Below are positions 44,315-54,887 of a stretch of DNA of 64,000 bases, in pieces. The position numbers and the translations under genes were made by a program. Source of the stretch: Nonomuraea rhodomycinica. GTDB taxonomy: Bacteria; Actinomycetota; Actinomycetes; Streptosporangiales; Streptosporangiaceae. Positions within the stretch are counted from its first letter, which is position 1. Each line of letters starts with the position of its first letter. The notes under the pieces are model-generated. The model saw nothing but the letters and a program-made list of their open reading frames with translations. It was not told the origin of the DNA and did not search any database. The stretch covers positions 101,385 to 165,384 of the forward strand of contig NZ_JABWGO010000006.1 in the NCBI RefSeq assembly GCF_013363995.1. The letters run 5' to 3'.

Positions 44315-45487
44315 GGTTCCTCACCCTTTCCTTTGCCAGGGAAAGAAATTTAGCCGAGAAGCGCAAAGGCGACCATGAACGTCGACGGGAATTGACTGGA
44401 ACGAATCGGTTTGTGCCGAAAAATCCCATACTGGCTATGCGCTCAGGTGGCCGCACGTGGCCACGGCGCCATACGTGCCTGGTTCGATCGGTCATCCAGG
44501 TCCGGCAGGTCGACCAGCCACCGCCGCAGTACGGTTCTGCGGCGGCTCGGTGCTGCTGGGCCACGGCTGCATTGCTATTCGATGGCGGCGTATACGTCTT
44601 CGCCGGCGTGGAAGTCGAGGAGCTTGGCGGCTTGGTTGATGTAGCGCCGGGTCTGGTGGTTCAGTGGTGAAGTTGCTCGCCATGCGTGCGTAGGTATCGC
44701 AGCCGCTCAGGCTGACCAGGACAAACGGCGCCTGCCGGGCTCCAAGATCTGCCGGCGGAGGCGGCGTCCGGCGCGCCGGCTGCTGGTGAGCTCGCCATTG
44801 ACGAGCCAAAGAACATGACAATCTGTGACCGGCGTGGGGATGCGCGATTCGGCGCTTGCGTCGGCGAGGTCATGAGGAAGGCCGAGCGGACGTATTTTGC
44901 CGCCAAGGCTGAGATTCATCTGGTGGGACGAATTTCATCTCGGCCGCTGGCATAGGCGGACTGTTCAGTCCTGCGTATCGACACTGGAGGCGGCCATGAA
45001 AGTGGCGGAGCTTGGAGAATTTCGGAGCTCCTGGAGCCGCTGGATTTTCCAGCATTTTTCGAAGATTGGGAATAAGAATCGGAATATCTGCAGGGGTGGT
45101 GGCCTCCTGGGTGCTGGCAAGGGTGGCGACGCCTGCATCGGATCGGCCCTCTGCGCCCTGCGCCTGGGCAAGACCGGCCTCGGCTCGGTGGGGATGCCCT
45201 CGAAGTAGCCGGAAGACATCGGCTGACTGCCTCGACGGTCAAGGTGAGTCGGGACGTGTGATTGCCGGTGCAGATTAAGAGGAATTTTCGTATTTGCCAG
45301 CATGGAGGTAGTCGGGTCTATCATTGCGCCGGTGATGTCGGTGACGCCCCCTCGCGGCCATAGGTCTGTTCTGGCTGCTTTATGCACGATTAGGCGTGAA
45401 TGCGGTGTGATGCGCGCCGCGACGGTTTTGTGAGGCCGGGGGTGGCGGCAGCCTTTCAGGACCGGACGCGAGAGGCATGAGGTCGTA
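44315..45487. other. divergent intergenic region between two defence operons
   Basis: 1173 bp between the Z1 operon (leftward) and the sacsin-helicase operon (rightward). It must hold both promoters. On the minus strand the text RYINQAAKLLDFHAGEDVYA (about 44580-44650) ends in a stop and reads like a real protein C-terminus with broken upstream frames, so an old gene is decaying here. The plus-strand frame at 44897-45208 is weak. No other gene is seen. Confidence 0.5.
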
Positions 45488-48400
45488 ATGGCGAGGCGGC
45501 AGGACTGGGCACCGGATGTCGGACTCACGCAAGAAGTCGAGGAACAGTTCGATCGAGCGATCGCCTCGTACCGGGCGAATCCCAACCTCATCACCGAGCA
45601 TGCGAACCACGAGGAGTCCATCCGGGTTGGTGGGTACGCCAACCGAACGCTCCTTGAGCTGGTGCAAAACGCGGCGGACGCCATGTCCGGGGGGTCTTCG
45701 GATCAATTCGGTGGGGGGCGGGTGGAGATCGTCCTCGACCTGCGGTCCGCGACGCTGTACTGCGCCAATGCCGGACGTCCGTTCTCGAAGAGCGGCTTGA
45801 CGTCGATCGCACACGCCCACCTCAGCGGCAAGCGCGGTGACGAGATCGGGCGCTTCGGTCTGGGCTTCAAATCGGTCCTGGCGGTGACCGATGCTCCCCA
45901 GGTGTACAGCCGATCGGTGTCCTTCGAGTTCAACTCTGACAAGGCAAAGGCGGCGATCAATGCTGTCCGAGCGCCTGTGACGAGGCTCCCTGCGCTGCGG
46001 ACCGCGACTCTGATCGATGCTGAGGCGGCGTTTGAGAAAGACCCCGTGCTCGCTGAGCTGGCTGAGTGGGCAACCACGGTGGTCAAGCTGCCACGAGCTT
46101 CCAACTTGGAACGTTTAAAAGATGAGATCCGTAAGTTCCGGTCGGAGTTCCTCCTGTTCGTCACCGAGGTGCGCGAAGTGCGGCTTCGTGTCATCGGGTC
46201 CGAGGAGGAGTCCTACAGCACGAGCCACATGTCCAGAGACCTCGGCGACGGTAGCTTCAGGATCGAGCGCCCGGACGGGTCCGGTGATGAGTGGGTCGTG
46301 GAGCATCGGATGCACTCTCCGTCCCATGAGGCTCGGCTCGAGGTCGGAGAGGCTGTTTCGCGGGATCAGGTCAAGGTCACGGTCGCGATGCCGTCCCGCC
46401 AGACTCAGCTCAGGATCGGCGAGTTCTGGTCATACTTCCCTCTGCAGGACAAGACCACTGCCTCGGCGCTGTTCAACGCTCCTTGGAGCGTCAACGACGA
46501 CCGGACGACGCTGCTCGAGAACACCTACAACCGAGAGATTCTGAAGACTCTCTCCGACATGTTCGTAGGGATGCTTCCCAAGGTTGCGTCGAGTGACGAC
46601 CCTGCCGCCCACCTTGAGTACATGCCTGCGCGTGGTCGTGAGGCGCTCTCGTTCGGGGACGACATTCTCTCCACGCACGTGCCGAGCATCGCGGCGCAGC
46701 GCGAGATCGTTCCAGACGCGACAGGCAGGCTGAGGCTCGCCGGAGAGCTTCGCCCGCTCGATTTCATGGTCAGCGGTGTCTCGGAGCAGGACCACAGGAA
46801 CTGGATCAGTTCTCCGAACACGGGCAACGACGTCCCGCATTGGCGCTGCTACGCCATCCAACAGCGAATCGCCCGTCTGCGGCAGCTCTGCGTCTTCAGT
46901 GTCGCCGAGAGCTTGGAGATCAACCCGCGAGACGAGAAGCGAGCTCTTGAGGCAATGCCGAAACGCGGCCTCCTCACATGGCTGCGAGAGTGGGCCGAGG
47001 GCACGGATCCCGGTGCGGCGGCGAGAGCCTTCGCCTTTGTCGTCAACCACTCGGCCATCGAGGGGATTCAGACCGCGCGGGTGATCCCGACCACGGATGG
47101 CTTGTGCTCCTTGAAGGACCGGAGCAACGTCTTCCTGAGACGTGTCGACGACGTCGACATCGAGGGCGCACGCTTCGTCGCCGAAGACTTTCTCGCGATC
47201 CCGAAGATCGAGGAGCATCTACGCGGCCAGGGGTTCCGCGACCTGGACCCCCTCGCCATCCTGCGAGCACGTCTCAACAAGCTCTCTGTCGACTCCGACG
47301 ACGAGGCGCTGACCAGGTTCTGGGACGCGGTCGTCAACGTTTCGCCGACAGACGCCGCGAAGATGCTGTCGAAGGACACGTCGGGACACATCAAGGTGCC
47401 TACCCTTGACGGTAAGTGGTCGTGGCCCAGCCAGGTAGTGGACATGGACGGACTGGGGGATGAGTTCGGCGGGCGCCTCCTGGACCGATCCCGGTGTGTC
47501 CCACAGGTCGCTCACGCAGTGGGCGTCGTCCACGATCCCGTGAAGGAGTACCCCACCGAGGATGAGGTCTTCTTCGGGAACTACTGCAGATGGGTGAGGG
47601 ACTTCCTCAACGCCAGGCGAGGGCCCGGCGAACGAGAGATCGAGCGCATCGAGTTCGTCGAGCATGCGGGCCCCGGCCCCTTCTCGGTCCTTCTCATGCT
47701 GCGGGACGCAGGCGCGCCCGATCAGCTACGAGAGAGATGGACGACGCAGCTGTTGGGGTTCGAGGATGAATCCTGGACCGTCGAGGACCTCGATTCCCGT
47801 CAGACCTATCGGGTGACCTCACCGCTTCGATGGGCGGTCGACCGAGCAGGCGTGCTCCCCTCGACCCGGGGCCGCAAATCTCCACAGAAGATCGTGTCGG
47901 CAGCCATGGTCGAGTACGAGGACCTGCTTCCGCTGTACCGAGGGCCTCGAAACATCGAGCACAAGCTGAACCTGCCCCGTGAGCTGGCTCAGGTGCCGTC
48001 GGACGTGCTGCGGGAAGCTCTCGAAGCAGAGCTCTTCCCGCCACGCGTCAAGGATCACGCCCTGACGAAGTTCATCATTGCCGCGAGCAGACTCGCGTTC
48101 TCGCAAGGACATCCGTCTCGGATCCCGGCTCGTATCGGGCAGGGGATCGAATCACGGCGGCCGGACACGGTCTACATCGCTACCACCGACGAGGAGCAGC
48201 GCTTCCTGGCGTCTCGGCAGAAGCCCTACCTCCGAGCAGGCGGTGACGAGGCCGTAGCTCTGGTCGAGGCCGTGGGATGCCGTAGGTTCGAGGACAGTTT
48301 CTCCTTCTCCATGCTGATCGAGGGGCAGCAGGACGGCGAACGCATCATCGACCTGTACACCGGACTCCGCTCGACCTACACGGTGGACAAGGTCATGAAC

Positions 48401-50206
48401 GCCACGGTGGCGAGGGCTGTGCACATCGCCAAGCGTGTGACCACCGAGGACGGTGTGGAGGACCAGTCGCGCGACAGGTATCTCGACGGACATACGTTGA
48501 TCGTGCAGGCAGACCTCGGCGAGCGGGAAGTCCTGGAGGTCATCAACCAGGCATTCGGTCTGGGGTTGGACAACGCCCAGCTGAGCGAAGTGCTCAAGGC
48601 AGGGCTGGACCAGCGTCTTGAGGGGCAGCGCCAAGCCGCGAAGGCAGCCCTCACCGACGTGGAGCGTCTGGAGGTGTTCTTCGGGGACGACACCCTCCGG
48701 GAGGCGTTGCCGAAGGGCCTCTGGTCGGCACTTGAGAGACAAGGCCTGGTGAACAACGCGACCTCTGTCGCGGAACTCTTTCTCACCGTCTACAGAAGCG
48801 ATTCGATCAGATTGCTCGCCGACCAGTTCCGCGGCGAGGGATACACGGACGTTCCCACGACGTGGGCCGGCGGGGCGCCGACCATCACTTGGCTTCGCAA
48901 GATGGGGTTCGGTGCCGAGTACGCCGGCCAACGGAACGAGCGTCAGGACGACGAGTTCGTCATCCCTGGAGCCGTCAAGCTGAACCCCCTGCACGATTTC
49001 CAGCAAGACCTCAGCACCCGCCTGAGGGACGTCCTGATCCTCAAGGAGCCGAACGGCAACTCGCTCAAGGCCATGGTCGAGCTCCCTACAGGTGCAGGGA
49101 AGACGCGCGTGGCGACAGAGACGGTGCTGCGGCTGTTCATCGACGGCTCCCTGAGCGGACCCGTGCTCTGGATCGCGCAGTCGGCCGAGCTCTGTGAACA
49201 GGCGGTGCAGACCTTCAGCATGGTGTGGCGCGGCCTGGCTGACGAACGACCACTGACGATCGGCAGGCTCTGGGAGAACAATTCGGTGCACGAGCCCGAC
49301 ACGCAGTTCGGCGTCGTCGTCGCCACGGACGCGAAGCTGGTCAAGGTCATCGATCGCCCGGAATACACGTGGCTGAGCAACGCGTCCGCAGTGATCGTCG
49401 ACGAGGCCCACCGAGCGGGAGGCTCTTCCAGATACACGAAGATCCTCAAATGGCTGGGAGTGGACGGGCGCAGTTGGGAGCGGCCTCTCGTCGGCCTCTC
49501 TGCGACGCCGTTCAAGGGTTCCATGGGAAGCGACACTCAGACGAAGGAGCTGGTAGCGCGCTTCGGACGCCGCATGATCAAGGCATTTGAAGGGGGCGAG
49601 GCCTACCGGAAACTGTCCCAGATGGGTGTGCTTGCCCGCGTCCGGCACGAGGTGCTTCCCGGAATCGACGTCGCTCTGGAGCCCGCAGAGGAGGCCAACG
49701 TTCGGGGTCAGCGCAAGCTCGAACCACAGGTTCTCGATCGCATCGGTCGAGACCAAGCACGTATGGCGATCCTCGTGGATCACATCATGCAGCAGGATCC
49801 GGAATGGCCGATCCTCGTGTTCACCCCGAACGTGCTGTCAGCACAGGTGCTCGCGGCGACCCTGCGCTACCGCAAGGTCGAGGCCGCCGCGGTGAGCGGC
49901 CAGACCGGTCGGCAGGAACGTCGAGATGTCATCGAGCAGTTCAAATCGGGAGAGATCCGTGTGCTCGCGAACTGCGACCTGTTGATCCAGGGATTCGACG
50001 CTCCTGGTGTCCGTGCTCTTTACATCGCGCGCCCGACGTTCAGCCCGAGCGCCTACATCCAGATGGCCGGTCGGGGTCTTCGTGGTCCGGAGAACGGCGG
50101 CAAGGAGGAGTGTCTCATCGTGGACATCGCCGACAACTTCGGTGCGCTGAACGACTTCCTCGGCTACCGGGAGTACGAACAACTCTGGCGGGAGCATCGC
50201 GCATGA
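45488..50206 (+). CDS. sacsin-type GHKL ATPase fused to an SF2 helicase, first gene of the DISARM-like operon
   Basis: 1572 residues from ATG 45488. The N-terminal ATPase is of sacsin/Hsp90-like type, with ELVQNAAD at 57-64, CANAGRPFS at 92-100 and GRFGLGFKSV at 121-130. A long middle region without motifs follows. The C-terminal 400 residues are a complete superfamily-2 helicase with Walker A LPTGAGKT at 1199-1206, DEAH at 1305-1308, SAT at 1338-1340, and QMAGRGLR from 1525. Having a GHKL switch and a helicase in one chain is unusual. Its ATGA overlap with the NERD gene marks a single operon. Probable role: invader sensing coupled to DNA translocation. Confidence 0.92.
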   Translation: MARRQDWAPDVGLTQEVEEQFDRAIASYRANPNLITEHANHEESIRVGGYANRTLLELVQNAADAMSGGSSDQFGGGRVEIVLDLRSATLYCANAGRPFSKSGLTSIAHAHLSGKRGDEIGRFGLGFKSVLAVTDAPQVYSRSVSFEFNSDKAKAAINAVRAPVTRLPALRTATLIDAEAAFEKDPVLAELAEWATTVVKLPRASNLERLKDEIRKFRSEFLLFVTEVREVRLRVIGSEEESYSTSHMSRDLGDGSFRIERPDGSGDEWVVEHRMHSPSHEARLEVGEAVSRDQVKVTVAMPSRQTQLRIGEFWSYFPLQDKTTASALFNAPWSVNDDRTTLLENTYNREILKTLSDMFVGMLPKVASSDDPAAHLEYMPARGREALSFGDDILSTHVPSIAAQREIVPDATGRLRLAGELRPLDFMVSGVSEQDHRNWISSPNTGNDVPHWRCYAIQQRIARLRQLCVFSVAESLEINPRDEKRALEAMPKRGLLTWLREWAEGTDPGAAARAFAFVVNHSAIEGIQTARVIPTTDGLCSLKDRSNVFLRRVDDVDIEGARFVAEDFLAIPKIEEHLRGQGFRDLDPLAILRARLNKLSVDSDDEALTRFWDAVVNVSPTDAAKMLSKDTSGHIKVPTLDGKWSWPSQVVDMDGLGDEFGGRLLDRSRCVPQVAHAVGVVHDPVKEYPTEDEVFFGNYCRWVRDFLNARRGPGEREIERIEFVEHAGPGPFSVLLMLRDAGAPDQLRERWTTQLLGFEDESWTVEDLDSRQTYRVTSPLRWAVDRAGVLPSTRGRKSPQKIVSAAMVEYEDLLPLYRGPRNIEHKLNLPRELAQVPSDVLREALEAELFPPRVKDHALTKFIIAASRLAFSQGHPSRIPARIGQGIESRRPDTVYIATTDEEQRFLASRQKPYLRAGGDEAVALVEAVGCRRFEDSFSFSMLIEGQQDGERIIDLYTGLRSTYTVDKVMNATVARAVHIAKRVTTEDGVEDQSRDRYLDGHTLIVQADLGEREVLEVINQAFGLGLDNAQLSEVLKAGLDQRLEGQRQAAKAALTDVERLEVFFGDDTLREALPKGLWSALERQGLVNNATSVAELFLTVYRSDSIRLLADQFRGEGYTDVPTTWAGGAPTITWLRKMGFGAEYAGQRNERQDDEFVIPGAVKLNPLHDFQQDLSTRLRDVLILKEPNGNSLKAMVELPTGAGKTRVATETVLRLFIDGSLSGPVLWIAQSAELCEQAVQTFSMVWRGLADERPLTIGRLWENNSVHEPDTQFGVVVATDAKLVKVIDRPEYTWLSNASAVIVDEAHRAGGSSRYTKILKWLGVDGRSWERPLVGLSATPFKGSMGSDTQTKELVARFGRRMIKAFEGGEAYRKLSQMGVLARVRHEVLPGIDVALEPAEEANVRGQRKLEPQVLDRIGRDQARMAILVDHIMQQDPEWPILVFTPNVLSAQVLAATLRYRKVEAAAVSGQTGRQERRDVIEQFKSGEIRVLANCDLLIQGFDAPGVRALYIARPTFSPSAYIQMAGRGLRGPENGGKEECLIVDIADNFGALNDFLGYREYEQLWREHRA

Positions 50207-51720
50207 TTCTTGTTCCGGACCTCGCGGACATCGAGGCGACAGCGACGAGCGGTGCCGAACGCCGGGTCGCACGTGTCCTTAATGCGATCGAGGGACCAGA
50301 AGGCGCCGTCGCGTTCCACTCGGTGTCGCTCCGTACCCACGGGACCAAGCAACAGGCGGAGGCCGACTTCGTCGTCCTGTGGGAGAACATCGTCATCCTG
50401 GTCGAGGTCAAGGGCGGAGGCGTGAGCAAGCACGACGGCCTCTGGTACACCGTCGACCGACGCGGCGACTGGAAGAGGCTCCGTGAATCCCCGATGCGGC
50501 AGGCCCAGTCGGCGATGCACGCGCTACGAGCGATCTTCAACGAGGACGGCATCGGCTGGTACGCAAGCGAGGCAGTCGTCATCACCCCTGACATCGACGC
50601 CCCTCCTCCGACGGTCGAGTGGAAGGGGAGCCACTGGTGGGCCAAGGAGGAGATGAGCGTCGCTGCCATGACCGCAGCCTTCAAGGCCGTTGCCGACGGG
50701 ACGAGGACGCCGCCGCATGGGGTGAAGATCGCGCGTACAGACCTCTTACGGGCACGTCTCTTCGGTGAGTTCACCCGGATGCCGGTCGTCGATGCTCAGC
50801 GCGGGGCCGTGATCGAGGAGCAGAACCGCGCGACGGACGACCAGGCACGTGTGCTGGCCGCACTCTCACGCAACCAGCGAATGATGGTGGTCGGAGGCGC
50901 CGGTACCGGGAAGTCCCTCGTGCTGGCCGAAGCCGCGAAACAAGAGGCCGGCGAGGGCAGATCCGTTCTGATCACCTTCCACTCGCCGGCGTTGGTCGGC
51001 TTCTTCTCACCGCGGATCACAGGCCGTGAGATCGACCTACGCCCCTTCTCCGAACTCGACGGAGAGAAGAAGTACGACGTCGTCCTCGTCGACGAGGCAC
51101 AGGACCTCATGAACGCCAAGGGAATGGACGCGCTGGACGCCGTCATCAAGGGAGGGCGGGCGAAAGGTCGGTGGCGGATGTTCCTCGACCCCAACAACCA
51201 GGCACACGTGGACGGCTCCTTCGACCAGGACGTCTACGAACTCGTGTCCGACGAGGCGTTGCTCCTCGACCTCAACCGCAATGTCCGCAACACGAGAGCG
51301 ATCGTCCACGTGGTCCAGGAGTACCTGGGGGCCGACATCGGAGACCCGGGAATCGTCAATGGTGAGCGAGTGCACTGGAGATGGGCCGACGCGGAGGCCG
51401 ATGTAGCCGCCGCGGAGAGCGTTGCACGTCAGCTCGTCGACGACGGCGTCCGTCACGAAAGCATCTGGATCATCAGAGCCACGTCCGACGCCGCTCCCAT
51501 GCGGGGCGCCGCAGGTTTCACCGTGACCAGCCCGCGCTTTGCGAAGGGGTTGGAGGCGGAGCACGTGATCGTCTGCGACCTGCCCGAGGCTTATGACGAG
51601 CACGGGCTCGCCGGGTTCTACGTCGCCGTCACCAGACCACGGGTCACGCTCCATGTCGTCGCGTCCAAGGACGACAAACAGCGGCTCCAGGAACTCGTCC
51701 GGAAGCAGGTCGGGAAGTGA
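50203..51720 (+). CDS. NERD nuclease-domain helicase
   Basis: 505 residues from ATG 50203. The NERD domain at the N-terminus has GAERRVARVLNAI and the nuclease-like ADFVVLWENIVILVEVKG (Glu 68, Lys 70). An SF1-type (UvrD-like) ATPase follows, with Walker A GGAGTGKS at 231-238, DEAQD at 297-301 and a C-terminal FYVAVTRPR motif. NERD domains are related to PD-(D/E)XK nucleases. In this operon it is the only gene with a nuclease-like core, so it is the best candidate for cutting DNA. The stop overlaps the next start. Confidence 0.92.
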   Translation: MILVPDLADIEATATSGAERRVARVLNAIEGPEGAVAFHSVSLRTHGTKQQAEADFVVLWENIVILVEVKGGGVSKHDGLWYTVDRRGDWKRLRESPMRQAQSAMHALRAIFNEDGIGWYASEAVVITPDIDAPPPTVEWKGSHWWAKEEMSVAAMTAAFKAVADGTRTPPHGVKIARTDLLRARLFGEFTRMPVVDAQRGAVIEEQNRATDDQARVLAALSRNQRMMVVGGAGTGKSLVLAEAAKQEAGEGRSVLITFHSPALVGFFSPRITGREIDLRPFSELDGEKKYDVVLVDEAQDLMNAKGMDALDAVIKGGRAKGRWRMFLDPNNQAHVDGSFDQDVYELVSDEALLLDLNRNVRNTRAIVHVVQEYLGADIGDPGIVNGERVHWRWADAEADVAAAESVARQLVDDGVRHESIWIIRATSDAAPMRGAAGFTVTSPRFAKGLEAEHVIVCDLPEAYDEHGLAGFYVAVTRPRVTLHVVASKDDKQRLQELVRKQVGK

Positions 51721-54700
51721 ACCTCACCGAGGCACAGCGTGCCGCACTGCAGCATCTCCGGGACACTTACGTCGGGCCGGACGCGGGACCGGAAGAAGTG
51801 ACGCGCAACCTCCCGCATCGGCAGTACGCCGTCGGGATGTTGTTCCCCGCCGCTCCGGAGACCGATGGCCAGGCTCAGACCGAACTCCAGGACGAAATCT
51901 CTGCGGACGTACCCGAGGGAGATCTCGAGGAGGACGGGGCGGCTGTTCCGCTGGCCGAGGACTGGCGCCCATCATCCGTCGCGATCTCTTTTGTCACCGA
52001 CGGTGCTTCCGTGGAAGCAAGCCTCTCGTGCGGTACGTACTCACAGGAGTCGGTTGAAGGGCCCCCCAAGTGGCGTCGTAGGCCGTTTGCCTCAGGCAAG
52101 ATCTCGCTGGCCAAAGGCCGGCGCCCGGAGCTTCTCACAGTGGGCGACGTGCCTGTGGAGATCGGGTCGCGTTGGCGCGACTTCAGAGGCAACTTCCTGG
52201 TCACGGTGCACGTCAGGGTGATGTCCGAGTCCACCGGAGACGAGCGTCTCGACATCCCTCAGATGCTCTTCCAGGTGGGGCTGTCCGTCAGTCCGGCCGC
52301 GGGCGCGCAGTTCATGGAGTACGACACCACCCGGCTGTCCGGCGGTGATCAGGAGACAGCCGAGCTTCGGCTCAGGTATCGCAACCGCAAGGTCTATGCC
52401 GTCGGTCACGGGATGGCCGCAGACTGGGACGTCACGGACGGGAGCTGTACTGCAGTGTTCCTCGAGCCAGTGCCGGCCTTCGTCGTGCCTGCCGTCGAGA
52501 CCACGGGCTTCCCGGAGAACACCCCCGAAGCGCAGTCCTTGGAACTCGCACATCTCATGAGGATGGATTCGGACCCGGAGCCGGTGCTGCAGTCTCTGGA
52601 TGCGTTCGCCGATGCGTTCGCCGAATGGGTGGACGAACAGACGTGGCGGGCCGAAGGCTTCGGTGACGAGGCGGAGGTCGCTCGACGAATTGCCAGCCGC
52701 TCCCAGGATGCGCTCGAACGAATGCGGGCCGGCGTGGCGCTGCTTCGTGATCCGGCTCAGGGACGCCTCCGTACGGCATTCGCTCTGGGCATGGCGGCGA
52801 TGCGTCTGCAGATGAGTCAATCCTCGATTAACAGGGGTGGGCCTGAGGCCGGTTCGAAGGAACCACAGTGGAGGCCTTTCCAGCTCGGGTTCCTCCTCGT
52901 CTCGCTCGCCTCCACAGTCGACGAGAAGCACGGCGACCGTGACCTCGTCGATCTCATCTGGTTCCCGACCGGCGGTGGCAAGACCGAGGCATACCTGGGC
53001 CTCGCAGCGATCGAGATCTTCCACCGGCGACTGCTTCACGGCACGGCGGGGGGCGGCACCGCTGTGATCACCAGGTACACCCTCCGGCTCCTGACGTCTC
53101 AACAGTTCCAGCGAGCAGCAGCGCTCGTCTGTGCAATGGAGCTGTTGCGTCGTACGGATCCTCGGGTGATGGGCATGACACCCTTCACGATCGGCCTCTG
53201 GGTGGGCAAGGACGTCACCCCGAACAACCGCCTCGCGGCGAAGGCAGCGCTGGATCGACTGATGAAGGCGGCGCGACCTGAAGAGGCCAACGAGTTCCAG
53301 GTGGAGAGCTGCCCCTGGTGCCTGACACCGATGGTGCCCAAATCCAGGAGCACACGGCCGAAGGACTACGGCATGCGTCTGCTCGGCAAGGACGTCGTAC
53401 TGCATTGTGTCGACACCTCGTGTCGATTCAGCGACGAACTGCCGCTCGCCGTCGTCGACGAGGTCCTGTACGACGAGCCGCCCACGATCCTCCTGGCGAC
53501 CGTCGACAAGTTCGCCCGGCTCCAGTTCAAACCCGCCGCGGGAAGGCTTCTGGGCCTCGGGACCCCGTTCAAGCAGCCCTCCCTGGTCATCCAGGACGAG
53601 CTGCATCTTCTGTCCGGGCCGCTGGGTACCACCGTCGCCGTGTTCGACGCCGTGATCCAGGTGCTGCTGAGCCGAATGGGTACCAGCCCTAAGATCGTCG
53701 CTTCCACCGCGACCATTCGTGCCTCGGACGAACAGGTGCAAGGGCTCTACGGGCGCAAGGTGGCGCTTTATCCGCCATCAGGGCTGGACGACGACCGGAC
53801 CTTCTTCTCCCGACCCGTCCAGAACGGCGAAGGACGGCTCTACGTCGGACTCATGCCTCAGTCGGTGTCCCAGCCCTCGGCGGTCATCTCCGCGGTAACT
53901 CCGCTCATCGAGATACCCGATGTCCTCTCCAGCCGTGGGGAGGCTGTCGTTCCCAGGGACGCCTACTGGACTCTGGTTATGTACCACAACTCCCTCCGCG
54001 AGCTCGGACGTACCGGAACGCTCGTCGTCGACGACGTACGGGCCCGACTCGAGCCCCGTGCAGAACGTCTGGGCCTGCCGCCAAGGACGGTCAGAGCGGA
54101 GCGTGTGCTGGAGCTGACGAGCCGGCGGGGAGCGGAGCAGCTTCCGAGCGATCTGCGGGCCCTTCGGGTCCGGGTGGACGAGTCCCCGGCGGCGATCGAC
54201 GTGGTCCTGTCGTCGAACATGCTCTCCGTCGGCATCGACATTCCCCGGCTCGCCCTGATGCTCATGGTCGGGCAGCCGAAGACGACCGCGGAGTACATCC
54301 AGGCCACGAGCCGCGTCGGGCGCGGCGACACCAGGGGCATCGTGGTGACGCTCTTCAGATCGAGTCGTGCCCGAGACCGGTCGCACTTCGAAACCTTCCG
54401 CGGATACCACGAGGCGCTCTACCGCAGCGTCGAACCCACGAGCGTCACACCATGGTCGCTGGCCTCGAGGGAGCGCTCACTGGCCGGAGCACTCGTGGCA
54501 CTGGTGCGGCAATCGTTCAACCAGCTGGCCGAGAACGACACAGCAGGCCGGTTCGACCTCGACGACATGGCACTCAGTGACGGAGTGACGGCTCTTCTCG
54601 ATCGTTTCCTCACATACGTGGCACGAGCCGACGACCTCGAGGTGGAGGAGACACGACGAGCCGCCTGGAGCCTCTTGCGCGACTGGGACCGCCGAGCGCA

Positions 54701-54887
54701 CTCGGCCCGCGACACGGACGAGACGTTGGGCTACGAGCGGCTGGGGAAGATCGACACCGCGCTGCTCAAGAGGTTCGGGCAGATGGGGGAAGGGTGGCTC
54801 GTCGGCGACTCAATGAGGTCGGTGGAACCAAGTGTGGCCGTGAACGTCCAGGAACCCCAGGAGGAGGCACAACGTGGAGAAGATTAG
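51717..54887 (+). CDS. drmA: DrmA-like helicase (DISARM core protein)
   Basis: 1056 residues from GTG 51717. Helicase marks are FPTGGGKTEAYLGLAAIE (Walker A 417-423), DELH at 627-630, STATIR at 663-668 and QATSRVGRGD from 862. A CPWC plus CVDTSC cysteine set near 532-570 can bind zinc between the helicase motifs. The text RYTLRLLTSQQFQRAAAL and NMLSVGIDIPRLALML is typical of DrmA, the helicase present in all DISARM systems. The first 350 residues are beta-rich and of unknown role. The gene overlaps the DrmB gene by 14 bp. Confidence 0.88.
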   Translation: MNLTEAQRAALQHLRDTYVGPDAGPEEVTRNLPHRQYAVGMLFPAAPETDGQAQTELQDEISADVPEGDLEEDGAAVPLAEDWRPSSVAISFVTDGASVEASLSCGTYSQESVEGPPKWRRRPFASGKISLAKGRRPELLTVGDVPVEIGSRWRDFRGNFLVTVHVRVMSESTGDERLDIPQMLFQVGLSVSPAAGAQFMEYDTTRLSGGDQETAELRLRYRNRKVYAVGHGMAADWDVTDGSCTAVFLEPVPAFVVPAVETTGFPENTPEAQSLELAHLMRMDSDPEPVLQSLDAFADAFAEWVDEQTWRAEGFGDEAEVARRIASRSQDALERMRAGVALLRDPAQGRLRTAFALGMAAMRLQMSQSSINRGGPEAGSKEPQWRPFQLGFLLVSLASTVDEKHGDRDLVDLIWFPTGGGKTEAYLGLAAIEIFHRRLLHGTAGGGTAVITRYTLRLLTSQQFQRAAALVCAMELLRRTDPRVMGMTPFTIGLWVGKDVTPNNRLAAKAALDRLMKAARPEEANEFQVESCPWCLTPMVPKSRSTRPKDYGMRLLGKDVVLHCVDTSCRFSDELPLAVVDEVLYDEPPTILLATVDKFARLQFKPAAGRLLGLGTPFKQPSLVIQDELHLLSGPLGTTVAVFDAVIQVLLSRMGTSPKIVASTATIRASDEQVQGLYGRKVALYPPSGLDDDRTFFSRPVQNGEGRLYVGLMPQSVSQPSAVISAVTPLIEIPDVLSSRGEAVVPRDAYWTLVMYHNSLRELGRTGTLVVDDVRARLEPRAERLGLPPRTVRAERVLELTSRRGAEQLPSDLRALRVRVDESPAAIDVVLSSNMLSVGIDIPRLALMLMVGQPKTTAEYIQATSRVGRGDTRGIVVTLFRSSRARDRSHFETFRGYHEALYRSVEPTSVTPWSLASRERSLAGALVALVRQSFNQLAENDTAGRFDLDDMALSDGVTALLDRFLTYVARADDLEVEETRRAAWSLLRDWDRRAHSARDTDETLGYERLGKIDTALLKRFGQMGEGWLVGDSMRSVEPSVAVNVQEPQEEAQRGED

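Noticed and set aside
41387..44353. 988-residue open frame on the plus strand opposite the Z1 and nuclease genes
   Set aside because: It is antisense to genes with intact motifs, lacks a ribosome site and has no domain.
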